From: Cliona cf. orientalis
Taxonomy: Eukaryota > Porifera > Demospongiae > Clionaida > Clionaidae
Reading direction: 5' to 3'
NCBI GenBank assembly: GCA_963930775.1
Contig: OZ005689.1
Coordinates: 34,457,235 to 34,521,234, forward strand
Length of the DNA stretch: 64,000 nucleotides
Both the position numbers and the translations under genes were made by a program. Shown here in pieces: positions 20,189-30,279 of the stretch. The first letter of the stretch is position 1; each line of letters starts with the position of its first letter. The notes beneath the pieces were generated by a model. That model did not search any database. It saw nothing but the letters and a program-made list of their open reading frames with translations, and was not told the DNA's origin.

Positions 20189-22612
20189 CTAGGAGTTCTT
20201 CATATGATCCTTCACCCGGATCACCGCCTTCATTAGTTTGCATGAGAAAGAGAGTGTTCAGGGATTAATACAGGATTATGAATTGCTGGTTGTTCAGGAG
20301 GGGGAAATAAGATATGCTCAAGTACTCGAGTATTAGTCTCTCTAGATTAACCTCAGGGGTGGGAAATACACCCTTTATGCTGTTCAGGGATTATTTTAGT
20401 GGTCAGGAGGTACTTTCGCCCCTGGGATTAATTTGTTCCCCCCCCCCCTTAAATTTGTATTTGCCCCTTCTTGATCAAAATCCTGAAACACTAGTGTTGT
20501 TGATACGAACGTGGGCATGAATATCTAAGACAGTGTGTATGTATGTATGTGTACATAAGATAGAGGAGTTACCTTCCCATCCTTGGCCGCCTTCTTTGGA
20601 TCCTTCACCCGGATCACCGCCTTCATTAGTTTGCATGAGAAAGAGCGTGTTCAGGGATTAATACAGGATTATGAATGCTGGTTGTTCAGGAGAGGGAAAT
20701 AAGATACGCTCAAGTACTCGAGTATTAGTCTCTCTAGGGAGGTTAACCTCAGGGGTGGGAAATAAACCCTCTATGCTCCCCACCCTCTATGGTGTTGTTA
20801 TGAACATGTGAATGAATGTGTGTATACATGTGTGGATGCATGTTTTCGTGCGTATATTAGGTAGAGAGGAGTTACCTTTCCATCCTTAGTCTTCTTCTTT
20901 GGATCCTTCAAAGTGTTCATACATAATTTTATGAGAGAAAGGTAATTCATTTCAACTGTAAACTTAACTTAAGTCTATGTGGGATGTCATACCTTGCTTG
21001 CCTTAGCTGGTCGATGCTTTTGACCATGATAAAAATTGTGCACATAAGTATTATTACAGTGATAAATTATTATACATTCCATTTATCGCCTCAGAGAAAA
21101 ATGTCATACCTTGGCATCTTTAGTTCCTTCTGTAGACCTAGCTAGTGGCTGTTGCTGCAATTAAGGCACACAATGCAACATATTTAACACCAGTCAACAC
21201 ATGTGATTTGCTTGGCTTTCTGGTTTATAGGTGTGCAACACAAAAAAAGGGCTTCAGCAATAACAAAACAGTCTCATCTTCTAAAACTGTCTACAGTAAA
21301 ATTCAAGACTGTTTTTAATCCCAGTCATACAGAATATACTAACTATTATGGGTGCACTACACATTTTTTATACGAAATCTTAGTGAACTAAAAATGATGA
21401 GTAATCCTACTGCTATTTGTTTCAATCAAGTAAACTTACCTTCTTGGATTTCCTGGTCTGAAAGTGCTTCGCCTGGATCAAAGACGCCTTAAGCACTTTA
21501 TCTATTTTGTGCTCGTTCCCTTTCAATTCTGGGCACTCTGATATGATCTATTCAAAGACATGATTACTATACATTGGTGCCATTAACGTTATTAAAATTT
21601 TTATTTACCCGGTCAGCTATGTATTTCTTATGAGCAGTATTCAGCTTGCTGTAAGTCAGCACCCCATACACCTTTGCCTCCTTAGCAGCCTTTCTCATAA
21701 CATGCTGAAGGAAGGAACTAAACTGTTAATTGTACAAAAGCTACATGTAAATATTTCAAAAATATACCCTAAATTTCTTATGGGCTTCCGTTCCCTTTAA
21801 GAAGAAATCTCCTGCTCCAGGAGGTGGAGGAACTGCTACAATAGGCTGACCCTCAGCTGCCGGTTTCTTTCCCTTAGCTGCCGGTTTCTTTGCCTTAGCT
21901 GCCGGTTTCTTTGCCTCAGCTGCCTGTTTCTCTGCTTCAGCTGCCTGTTTCTCTGCCTCAGCTGCCTATTTCAGAGTAAATTTAATAGTCAGTAACCATT
22001 GAAACAATCAGTGACTAAGGTTAAACTTCTGATTGTACCTACATGTACGAAAAATAGCCGTGCTAAGACATGCACTTAAAGCTCTCCACCAAACCAATAA
22101 TTATTTTGATCATTTGAGCAAGGAAATGGAAGACATACATGTACACTGTTGCCACTTGCGGAGACTAACCCTGCCATACAGACCCTGGAGACTAACACTG
22201 ACAAACAATCTTACCCGAAACCCAAACCCCTGACCCCTCCCGGAGGAGATCCATAGTGATGAGGTAGGGATGACTTTTATGTACATCCTTAAAGTCAGTC
22301 TAACCAAAAAAATAATTTGCATGGATTCAATATTTTGTGTACCTTAACAGCTGGAGCTGAGGCAGGAGCTGGAGCACCTCCACTGCTTGAATCCGAGTCC
22401 TGCATATCATCATCACTTTCAGATAAAATGGAGTCTTCAAGCTCGCTCTCCTCGCCATCGGTGGAGTTGGAAACATCTGATTCTTTCAGCTCTGGTGATG
22501 ATGGGTTGACTACTCCTGAACTGGAAGGACCGGCGTCGCTCGCCATCTCCTGCAGCAAAGACCTGAACATCTGAGGATTTGTTCGAACAAGGTCCTTCAA
22601 AGCTCCTTCCAT
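20189..22612 (-). CDS. Gene B, nine-exon lysine-rich nuclear-type protein
   Basis: Nine exons on the minus strand, all bounded by AG/GT and all in phase 0: 22343-22612, 21768-21965, 21609-21704, 21440-21547, 21110-21154, 20993-21016, 20876-20905, 20573-20620 and 20189-20227 (TAG). The product is 285 residues. Exon 1 (start MEGALKDLVRTNPQMF) is serine/acid-rich. Exon 2 holds five heptads (AAEAEKQ, AAEAKKP, AAKAKKP, AAKGKKP). Exons 3-4 form a helical basic segment (KVYGVLTYSKLNTAHKKYIA, IISECPELKGNEHKI). Exons 5-9 are microexons encoding short basic blocks (DPKKKTKDGK, DPKKAAKDGK). Acidic head plus Lys/Ala/Pro tail resembles histone H1-like or histone-chaperone-type nuclear proteins; no family recognised. 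An in-frame TAG upstream of the ATG supports the start. Confidence 0.85.
20212..20780. repeat. Intragenic duplication in gene B (two 170-180 bp copies)
   Basis: 20212-20383 and 20599-20780 are nearly identical: both start GGATCCTTCACCCGGATCAC, run through the microexon acceptor and GTATTAGTCTCTCTAG, and end near GGGTGGGAAATA. The copies carry the AVIRVK microexon. In the distal copy the exon reads on into HMKNS and a stop, so the duplication changed the C-terminus. Confidence 0.85.
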
Positions 22613-22921
22613 CGCCTTCTTCTATCTTGAGATAGATGGTCCAATACATGTATGTACCACCTGTGACAGATGGCATAGTCATCAACACCTTCTTTGACAA
22701 CTGCATTTCAGACAATAGGCGTAAATGATCCAAAGCCCAGCTCTATGGCCATCAAGGCTGGCACGTGTTCGACAGTAGATTTTGAATATTGCTGACTCAG
22801 CTTTGATCACGTGGTGTACGCATACGTGACATCGACATGATATTCACGCGGAAAGTACCCCTAGGCCCTGCATGGCCCATTGCACATGCGTACTTTACAC
22901 GAGCAGTCGATTGCGATCGCC
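22613..22921. promoter_or_regulatory. Intergenic region between divergent starts
   Basis: About 300 bp separates the gene B start (minus) and the first ATG of the CACTA gene (plus). It contains TGATCACGTGGTG (E-box CACGTG). No TATA box assigned. Confidence 0.35.
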
Positions 22922-25900
22922 ATGAAGTCCTCTATTCCAGATGTCATTGTTCCCTCCTGTGAGCCTTCCTCTGAAATCGCTATTCCCGATCCATTCGATG
23001 AGTATATTCTTAGCAATGCTGATGAGTGCGCGGATGTTCCTCGTCCAAAACGAAAAAGATGGCAACCGGTAGGTGCACATGTATGCTATAAAACGAATTA
23101 GCTCAAATTCTGGCTTATTAAACATTTTTTTTGTATTCTGTATATGCCGAATAGAACCAAAATTAATTAAAAAAAATTATGTACATTGACAACACTGTGA
23201 CATTCTTTCACTCATTTCGGTCTATGCTTACTGACCATGTGGACTTGTCTGAACCATTCCAACCCCAACAATATGATCTAACCTTCGAAAGGACCGTGTC
23301 TGAGGGAAAATCAGAGTCACCAACACTGCAGCCTTCTGAACTACATGAATTTATGTTGCCAAGTCCTACAATAGATGATATTGTACTCCCAGAGGAAGAC
23401 TGCATCTCGTTTCCTAAACCTGATACATCTACCAAACTATTTGTGGGTGCTCCTGTCACTACATTTCAAGCAATTTCCATTCTCATATCATGGTTTTCGT
23501 CGTTTCCAGGGATAAGTAAGTCGGCTTTTAGTCGCCTTCTTTTCATACTTCACCACTTTATTCTTCCAGAGGGTAACAATTTGCCTGACAACTATGATAA
23601 AGCATACAACCGCATCAATCCATTCCTGAGTCCGGCTAAACAGTATCATTGCTGCATAAACGACTGTATTATTTATCGAAATAGCAGTGCAGGCAAGTAC
23701 GAAAGCCTTTCAAAATGTCCAATTTGTAACAAGGATCAGTATGAATCGGGTACTGTGATTCCTCGAAAACAGTTCAAGTATATTTCAATTGCAACCACCC
23801 TACGTCGACTTTTTGGAAACTCCTCTATGTCAAAGCTTCTTCAAAATCATGTATCCAACACAGGGAAGAATATAGTGCGTAGTATCCATGAGTCTACAGG
23901 ATGGAAAATGTGGTATTCTTCAGAAGGTGTATTCAAAGGTGACCACAGAGGCTTAGCATTTGCCTTTTGTACAGATGGATTGAATCCATATGCACACGAG
24001 AAAACTACTTATAGCATGTGGCCTATTTTCCTCATTCCACTGAACTTACCACATCACATGAGGATGAAAGTTGGCTCAATGTTGCTTACAGGAATAATTC
24101 CTGGTCCGAAAGAACCCAATGATCTTGATCCTTACATAGACATTGTTGTTGATGACATCATGGACCTGAGTAATATAACTATGTTTGATGCTTTCAAGAA
24201 TGAGTCCTTTAAACCACAAGCGAACATCCTTCTTCATGTGCTGGATTACCCCGGACAGAATAAAGTATTTCATGATCAAGGTACAGTGTTTTCTTAGCTA
24301 ACATGAATGTACATTTAGACCTACTCCCGTATGGGGTATGCTCCAGGTCTGAGGTGGTCGCTAACAGTTCGCCTTAGCTTGGGGATGAAAACTCAACCAA
24401 GTAGCTAGCCTAGCACGCAGCATGCACCATAGTACACAGTCACCTAGTCCTGCCCGATGTGAACAGCACCAGAAGCATGTCAGGCTGGAGCAATAGATAT
24501 AAGTATCTAGATCTGACCCACCAGTCAATCCTCTAGCTCACAGAAGATGCGTGTAGATGTAGTGCACAGACTGTTTTATGATTATAAATGATAACATAGT
24601 TCCATGCTTTAATTAGAGTGCATGAACATAACTGAAGCCATGTGTATATAGCAAGTACACTGTGTACGAATAAATATCTAGGTAGCTACGGGTGAATATG
24701 ATGTATACATGTAATTATATGTATTGCGTCAGTGTACCATATATCATGACTTTGATAAAAGTATATCAATCCATTTTAGATTTGTTGGTTTTGTAGTGCG
24801 ATGCAGTCATTGCAGTTACTGAACTGTTTTACTTACATGTACAGGAGCGGGGGCCTACTCTGGATGTACATACTGTTGTATCAAGGGGGAGTACTGTAAA
24901 GGTTTAAGCAAGATGATCTATCTGGACCATCGAGCGTTTCTTCCGAGTATTGACATGCTAAGATCTCAAGGGAAGAATTTTCCAAATCAAAAGGTTCCAC
25001 AGTGTCCACCTGCTCTCAAGACAATGGCTTTTGTGGATGCTTCAAATGCTGACCTACTGGTTGAAACAACTGCAAAGGGACGATCACAAGTTACCAAAGC
25101 CAGTGGATGTAAAGGGGTATACTCACTTCGCAGGCTTCCATCACATGATCGTCTTCATAATACCCCGGGAGATCCCATGCATTTACTTAAGAATATTGCA
25201 GAACATGTATTGAAGCTACTATCAACAAAAACTGACACTAAAAGTGTTCGAAATGAAGAGAAGCGTCGTAAACGATTCAAGAACACATGGGTATTGACGG
25301 TTTCTCCAGCAGGTGAAGAGAAATCTATCCTTCCCTCTGCTCCTTTCAGTCTACAGAAACATGAATTGATAATTGCCAACGAACATGCAATAACAATCAA
25401 ATTACCTTCAGGTTTTGATTGGAATCCTTGTCAGCTGTTTGGAAAGCCTTCTTCAAAGTTGAACTCCAATCAGTTGAAGCATGTGCTTTCATCGGGGATA
25501 CTAAAATTTTGTATCAGAGAACTTCTTGGAGACGATCAACGTGCAACATTAAATGAACTTTGTGATGTAGTGTCCTTGTTGGTTGCTGAAGAGATTGATA
25601 TGACATCAATGGAGTCAGTCGAATACCGGGTCCATAGAGTTCTTTCTTTGCTAGAGAGGGACCTTCCTGTATCGCTGCATGTGATACCCTTTCATCTACT
25701 TCATCATCTTCCCATGTTTGTTAAGCAGTTTGGTCCCACTCACTCGTTTTGGATGTATCCAATGGAGCGGTTCAACTCCTGGATCTCTCGAAGAGTACTC
25801 AACCGTTGCTATCCAGAGTCTACAGTGATGGAAACCTACAGACTGTACGAGTGGACGTACTTTCTGGAGATAGCTGGTGAAATACCTCATGGTGCAACAA

Positions 25901-26600
25901 TTGACATTGCTGAAGCAAATTCGATTGATATCAGTCACAATAGCACAAAATGTGTGGATATTGAACCTGTACTACTCTCTGAACTTCAAGCTTTTTACAA
26001 CATGACTGATCCAGAGTACAGAAAACTGCTCAGAGGTATGATCAAGAAAAGGGCAACAAAGGGGAAGGTTTATCTTCTCTTGAACAGTGGATTCCAGAAG
26101 AAGGGCAGCCATTGACAGAGTCTCAAATAACTATGCGCAAAGGACCATTACCTACTATGTTGCATTTCAAGACATATGTCCATATGGATAAGTTTCATAG
26201 GAAGATAAAGTATGGGTCAGTGTTGTCAGAACGAACTAATTCAGCAAGTGTTTCATCTTACATTCATTTATCACCAATAAATTCTTTTGATTCCCCCATT
26301 CATTTTGGAAGGATTCAGTTTATTTTTAAGCACAGGTTTAATGGAGTACACACATTAGTGAAGGTATGTTGGTTTGATGGTTTTGTGAAGGATGTAGAAT
26401 CTGGTCTAGTTTTCATTGATTTGAAGTCCAATAATGCTATGTTAAGTACAATTGTGAGCTTAGATGAAGTGTCTAGGCCACTTATCCATGCTATTGATGA
26501 TAATGATCACAACACTTTGGATTTTGAATTTTGTACCTTAATTTTATTTGATCTCTTTATGGCAGCTTTAATTATCGCTACTTTTGTATACTGTCCATCT
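22922..26600 (+). pseudogene. CACTA-type (tnp2) transposase gene, nearly intact
   Basis: Main exons are 23179-24280 (donor CAAG|GTACAG) and 24845-26115 (acceptor TACAG), a clean phase 1 join. Core motifs fit the tnp2 transposase family: YHCCINDC with CPIC, FCTDGLNPYAHEKTTYSMWP (a catalytic aspartate expected in TDG), GIIPGPKEP, YIDIVVDDIMDL, then AYSGCTYC, MIYLDHRAFLP and near the end MYPMERFNSWISRRVLNRCY. A further frame to about 26560 follows in +1, so a frameshift lies near 26085. An upstream exon (22922-23068, MKSSIPDVIVP..., basic end RPKRKRWQP, donor GTAGGT) may be its start, but no acceptor joins it in phase. These transposases excise and insert elements with CACTA-like ends; I did not find the ends, and MITE T interrupts at 26606. 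Confidence 0.8.
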
Positions 26601-26605
26601 CAATT

Positions 26606-27273
26606 TGTGACCGGATTTGAGAAAACCCTCCGTATGGGATCCGCGTGCGATTCGCGCAATGTGCGTTTTCAGTAGCTCAGGTCGAAATTTGTCAAAGTCC
26701 AGATTTTGTCATATACATGTCGAACTACCCTTCTTCTAACTGTTGCCGTCTTCTACGGAGGCTAGTCGTGCTATACGAAGGCGAAATAAGCCTTCATTTT
26801 GACCCACCTAGTCGGCACAGCCGCCGTACACGGAGCCCGTTGCTATGGGCGGTAATTAGAATTCTCTACCTAGAGACAGCTAGATTCATCGATCTACTGT
26901 ACGTTCGCTCACCTTTTTAGCTTCTTGGGCATCTAAGAACAATCGTCTGTCGTTGTCAACAACGAAATTCAACTCTTGCTCGATCTTTACGTTCATTTCG
27001 AACGGTTCCGCCCAGGTCCATTTAATTGATTTCCGGGTCACGCTAGTATGCGGAAACGCCATACGCGTGCCTAGCAACGCCTTTAGACCGTAATTTTTCG
27101 ATTATTGGGGGTGTCGCGCGATCGCAAACAAAGCGCTGTATCTCCACAACCAAGCACACAATCGGCCTAAGACTTGAACGCGGGTTAGCTCTATGGTAGA
27201 GCTTATCAACCATGCATCAAACTCAATTTTCTGAAAAAATCCCATACGGAGGGTTTTCCCAAATCCGGTCACA
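26606..27273. mobile_element. MITE family T, copy 2
   Basis: 668 bp with ends TGTGACCGGATTTGAGAAAA and its inverse; the inverted identity extends about 35 bp. The interior is shared with copies at 6783, 42191, 47156 and 60590. On the minus strand (27054 down to 26926) it carries an open frame with RKSIKWTWAEPFEMNVKIEQ and RLFLDAQEAKK, ending AAAAAG|GTGAGC, a consensus splice donor. On the plus strand a second frame (MSNYPSSNCCRLLRRLV) is shared by the copies but is probably a by-product of sequence identity. No clear target duplication. Confidence 0.88.
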
Positions 27274-27448
27274 TTTATGGAAGATGATTAAAATTAATTT
27301 TGATACTTCTAATTATAAACCTACATGTGTGCATATGCATGTGTGAAGTATATACATGGCCTGAATGTGCTGCACATTCTAATATTCATGCTGGGAATTA
27401 ACACATAAAAATAGAATGATGCCACTAGGTATTACATGTAGCTACATA

Positions 27449-27623
27449 CATTTGTATGAGTTGTTTATGCCAGGCCAATTTACACTACATCACGTCTTTG
27501 AAGTCTAAAAAGGTCAACTTACACTATAATCTGTAACATTTGTATGATTTGTTTATGCCAGGCCAATTTACACTACATCACATAAGTCTTTGAAGTCTAA
27601 AAAGGTCAACTTACACTATAATC
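27449..27623. repeat. 88-bp tandem duplication
   Basis: Two copies, starting CATTTGTATGAGTTGTTTAT and CATTTGTATGATTTGTTTAT, differing by one substitution and a small insertion (ACATCACATAAGTC versus ACATCACGTC). A recent event. Confidence 0.9.
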
Positions 27624-27783
27624 AATGATATTGTTGTAGACTGTAAGGATTCAATGATAATCATGAAGTGGAAATCACAAAATTAATGTAAGTGAACTTG
27701 CAATTGGTTATAGATAATCAAGTGGATTATTCATACATGAAGCATAAAACAGCGTGATTCAGGATAAACAGTTATTGTCCTGT

Positions 27784-28219
27784 TTACTGCTCATTCTTGT
27801 CACTAAACTTTAGCTTGTGTTTCTTATGCACCCTTTTCATCCCAAGCGGAGTGTAATGAATTCCACGTTTCCAGCCTGACTGAGACTGGGGTATAACCCC
27901 CTCCTCCACGTCTGAATCAAACTCATATTCAATGGTTGTAGTGGAGCTTCCACTCTCTCCAGACACCGACCTGCCCCCGATACCTGATGGGCCTACACCT
28001 GGCCGTTCTGGTGTCTGAAATAGCTCCTGTGTGCCCTCACATTCTGGTGGATCTACAACTCTTAAATCACTTGTACTTGTTGATTTGTCCTGTCATCTTT
28101 TAATAACAGTGAGAGTCAATAGTATCCATAACATCACTTCACAAATTTAAAACACTTGTTAGAATTGGTACATTATTTTTGCCACAGTTTCATTTACCTT
28201 CATCTCCACTATAACAGCT
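27784..28219 (-). CDS. Terminal exons of an unidentified minus-strand gene
   Basis: Last exon 27784-28089 (acceptor GATGACAG, stop TAA) joins in phase 0 to a short exon ending at 28198 (VIVEMK, donor AAG|GTAAAT). The readable tail of about 108 residues is Ser/Thr/Pro-rich (TQELFQTPERPGVGPSG), then acidic (YEFDSDVEEGV), then basic at the end (MKRVHKKHKLKFSDKN). That looks like a disordered nuclear protein tail; no domain recognised. Upstream the frame runs into a poly-G/poly-C tract (28219-28243) reading as proline, beyond which I cannot follow it. Confidence 0.5.
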
Positions 28220-28243
28220 GGGGGGGGGGGGGGGGGGGGGGGG
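28219..28243. repeat. Poly-G tract
   Basis: Run of about 24 guanines; a likely site of length error in assembly. Confidence 0.85.
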
Positions 28244-28559
28244 AATTACTACAGGAATTTACACGGATTTTAATGCCGTCTGGAGTCACGGTCAAGTGGA
28301 CGTGACTGCAACCATGTTCAGTAGACATAGCTATTAGCTAGTTGATAGACAGTTTCTTTCCAATAAAGTTAGACCATGTGCTCAAGAGAAATTGTGTTTC
28401 ACTGATTTAGAAAATCACTGAAATGGCCAGTCCACTTCCTCTGAAATTTTAAGATTTTTTCAGATGCTGCTATACAGGCTCCATCATTAATGAACAGGAG
28501 CTCACCCCTAGCCCTATAGCTACATTGGGTGCCATGGTTACCGGGAACTGCCCATTCCT

Positions 28560-29060
28560 ACGTATACATTCCCAAAATTTTTGATCACTTTTCCAACACT
28601 GTGGTCAATTTAAAAAAAACATGCTATTTTCATTAGAACTAATATAAGCATTTCCAACATCAAATAGTTATTTCCTATACTATTCTTACACTATAAAAAT
28701 TCCTACATGACCTCAGAATAATGTAAAGGTTTTTCCAACACTCATAAGATTTTGGTTGCTTTTCCAACACTGGTTAAAACACACACACTCTTTCAAATTC
28801 CAACACTGACATTTCTGATACAAATCAGATGTAGCTGAATCCAATATCAATTATTTCCTACACGATTCTCATACTCTAAAAAAATTCCTACATAAACATC
28901 AATTATTTCCTACATGATTCTCATACACTCCAACATTTCCAACATGAACTCAGGATAGCATGTTGGAAAACATCCATGTTTAATACAATTTTCAGATACA
29001 ATGTCATTAATGTTAACACTTTTTCAACACTATTATAATTTTCCAATAAACTATATCCAG
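28560..29060. repeat. Degenerate TTCCAACACT-rich tandem region
   Basis: TTTCCAACAC, ATTTCCTACA and TTCTCATACTC blocks recur at 30-90 base spacing, suggesting an old tandem array. A related inverse pattern (TTGGAAA, GTTGGAAAA) appears at 11910-12180. No coding signal. Confidence 0.5.
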
Positions 29061-29181
29061 TAGTGAATGCTCTACGATGGTTTGAACTGTTGCTAGGTAT
29101 GCGCTCGAATCTTTTATAGCCTACGCTGTAGTTGCTAGGCCGTAAATGCGTTGTCAGGCCATATCGCCCATGGTACAAGTC

Positions 29182-29283
29182 GGTTATATCACTCGGTATC
29201 GGTCCCTACGTGATTTATACAGCCTCGGGCCTGCGGCCCTCGGTGTATACATCGCGTAGAGACCTCTACCTCGTGATATAACC
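29182..29283. mobile_element. Foldback element, about 100 bp
   Basis: Starts GGTTATATCAC and ends GTGATATAACC. The arms are nearly complementary along the whole length, with CGGGCCTGCGGCCC at the centre, so the transcript would fold into one long hairpin. Probably a MITE. Confidence 0.75.
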
Positions 29284-29377
29284 TATACATACATGCATAC
29301 ATACATACACACACACATGCATACATGCATGCATACACACATACATACATACATACATACATACATACATACATACA

Positions 29378-29411
<34 letters not shown>

Positions 29412-29497
29412 CATACATACATACACATACACACACACACACATACACATACACATACACATATACACACACACACACACACACATACAAAAATAAA
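29284..29497. repeat. (ACAT)n / (CA)n microsatellite
   Basis: Long ACAT tract interrupted by CA-rich stretches. It continues as 29882-29997 on the other side of a MITE A insertion. All ORFs here are repeat translations. Confidence 0.95.
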
Positions 29498-29881
29498 TAC
29501 CGTAGAATCCCGCGATTACGCCCCCCCTCGCGCATAAGCCCCCCCTGCATTTTTAGCTCAAGTTCCTGCATAGGTAGTTTTGTCTCGCGTATAAGCCCCC
29601 CCTCCCTGACTGTAAAATGGGGTCCATAAGTCAATAAAAACAGTAGCTACAGCTAGCAAACTAGCTATTTGTGTCACAATATGCCTTACTTTGTCGTTTT
29701 TCTCGAGTTTTGCCCACCAAACAGCCAGAGAAAGTACAGAGATCGCGCGCCCACGTGATATTCGGCGGTCGGTAATGGTCGTCACACGGAAATGTTAGGA
29801 TCCCGCGTATAAGCCCCCTCCCCACTTTTGCCCAATCCTAACATGCACAAAGGGGGGGCGTAATCGCGGGATTCTACGGTA
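29498..29881. mobile_element. MITE family A, copy 2 (intact), inside a microsatellite
   Basis: 384 bp with near-perfect ends TACCGTAGAATCCCGCGATT and inverse. Provides the empty-site reference for the nested copy at 1263-2170. The surrounding ACAT repeat supplies the TA target. Confidence 0.92.
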
Positions 29882-29997
29882 CATATACACATACACATAC
29901 ACATACATACATACATACATACATACATACACATACATACATACATACATACATACATACATACATACATACATACATACATACATACATACACAGT
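29882..29997. repeat. (ACAT)n microsatellite, second part
   Basis: Continuation of the tract at 29284-29497. Confidence 0.95.
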
Positions 29998-30279
29998 AAC
30001 ATTCATTTTTTTGTGCAGCTCCTCTTGTATATTTTATCTTTATTTGAACAGTCACTGTAGTATGGGTAAATCGATTCTTCAGATCAACGATATCTTCTGT
30101 GCTTCCACAGTGTATGCACAGGACATCACTAGGATAGGCTGAATAATAATCTCTCAATATGATTACAGCACTGATGTATGCATATTTCAACACATTTCAA
30201 TAGCTCAGGTAACTGAAGCTCTTGCATTTTTGCTCCACATGTGTATGAAATGTCAGATAGAAGCTATTCTAGTTCATGA

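Noticed and set aside
26645-26920. Plus-strand ORF conserved between MITE T copies (NCCRLLRRLV...)
   Set aside because: It runs opposite to the donor-ending ORF and its conservation is explained by overall copy identity; no start or splice context.
29189-30006. Long Cys/Met/Tyr/Val and His/Thr/Ile repeat ORFs
   Set aside because: Pure translations of ACAT and CA microsatellites.
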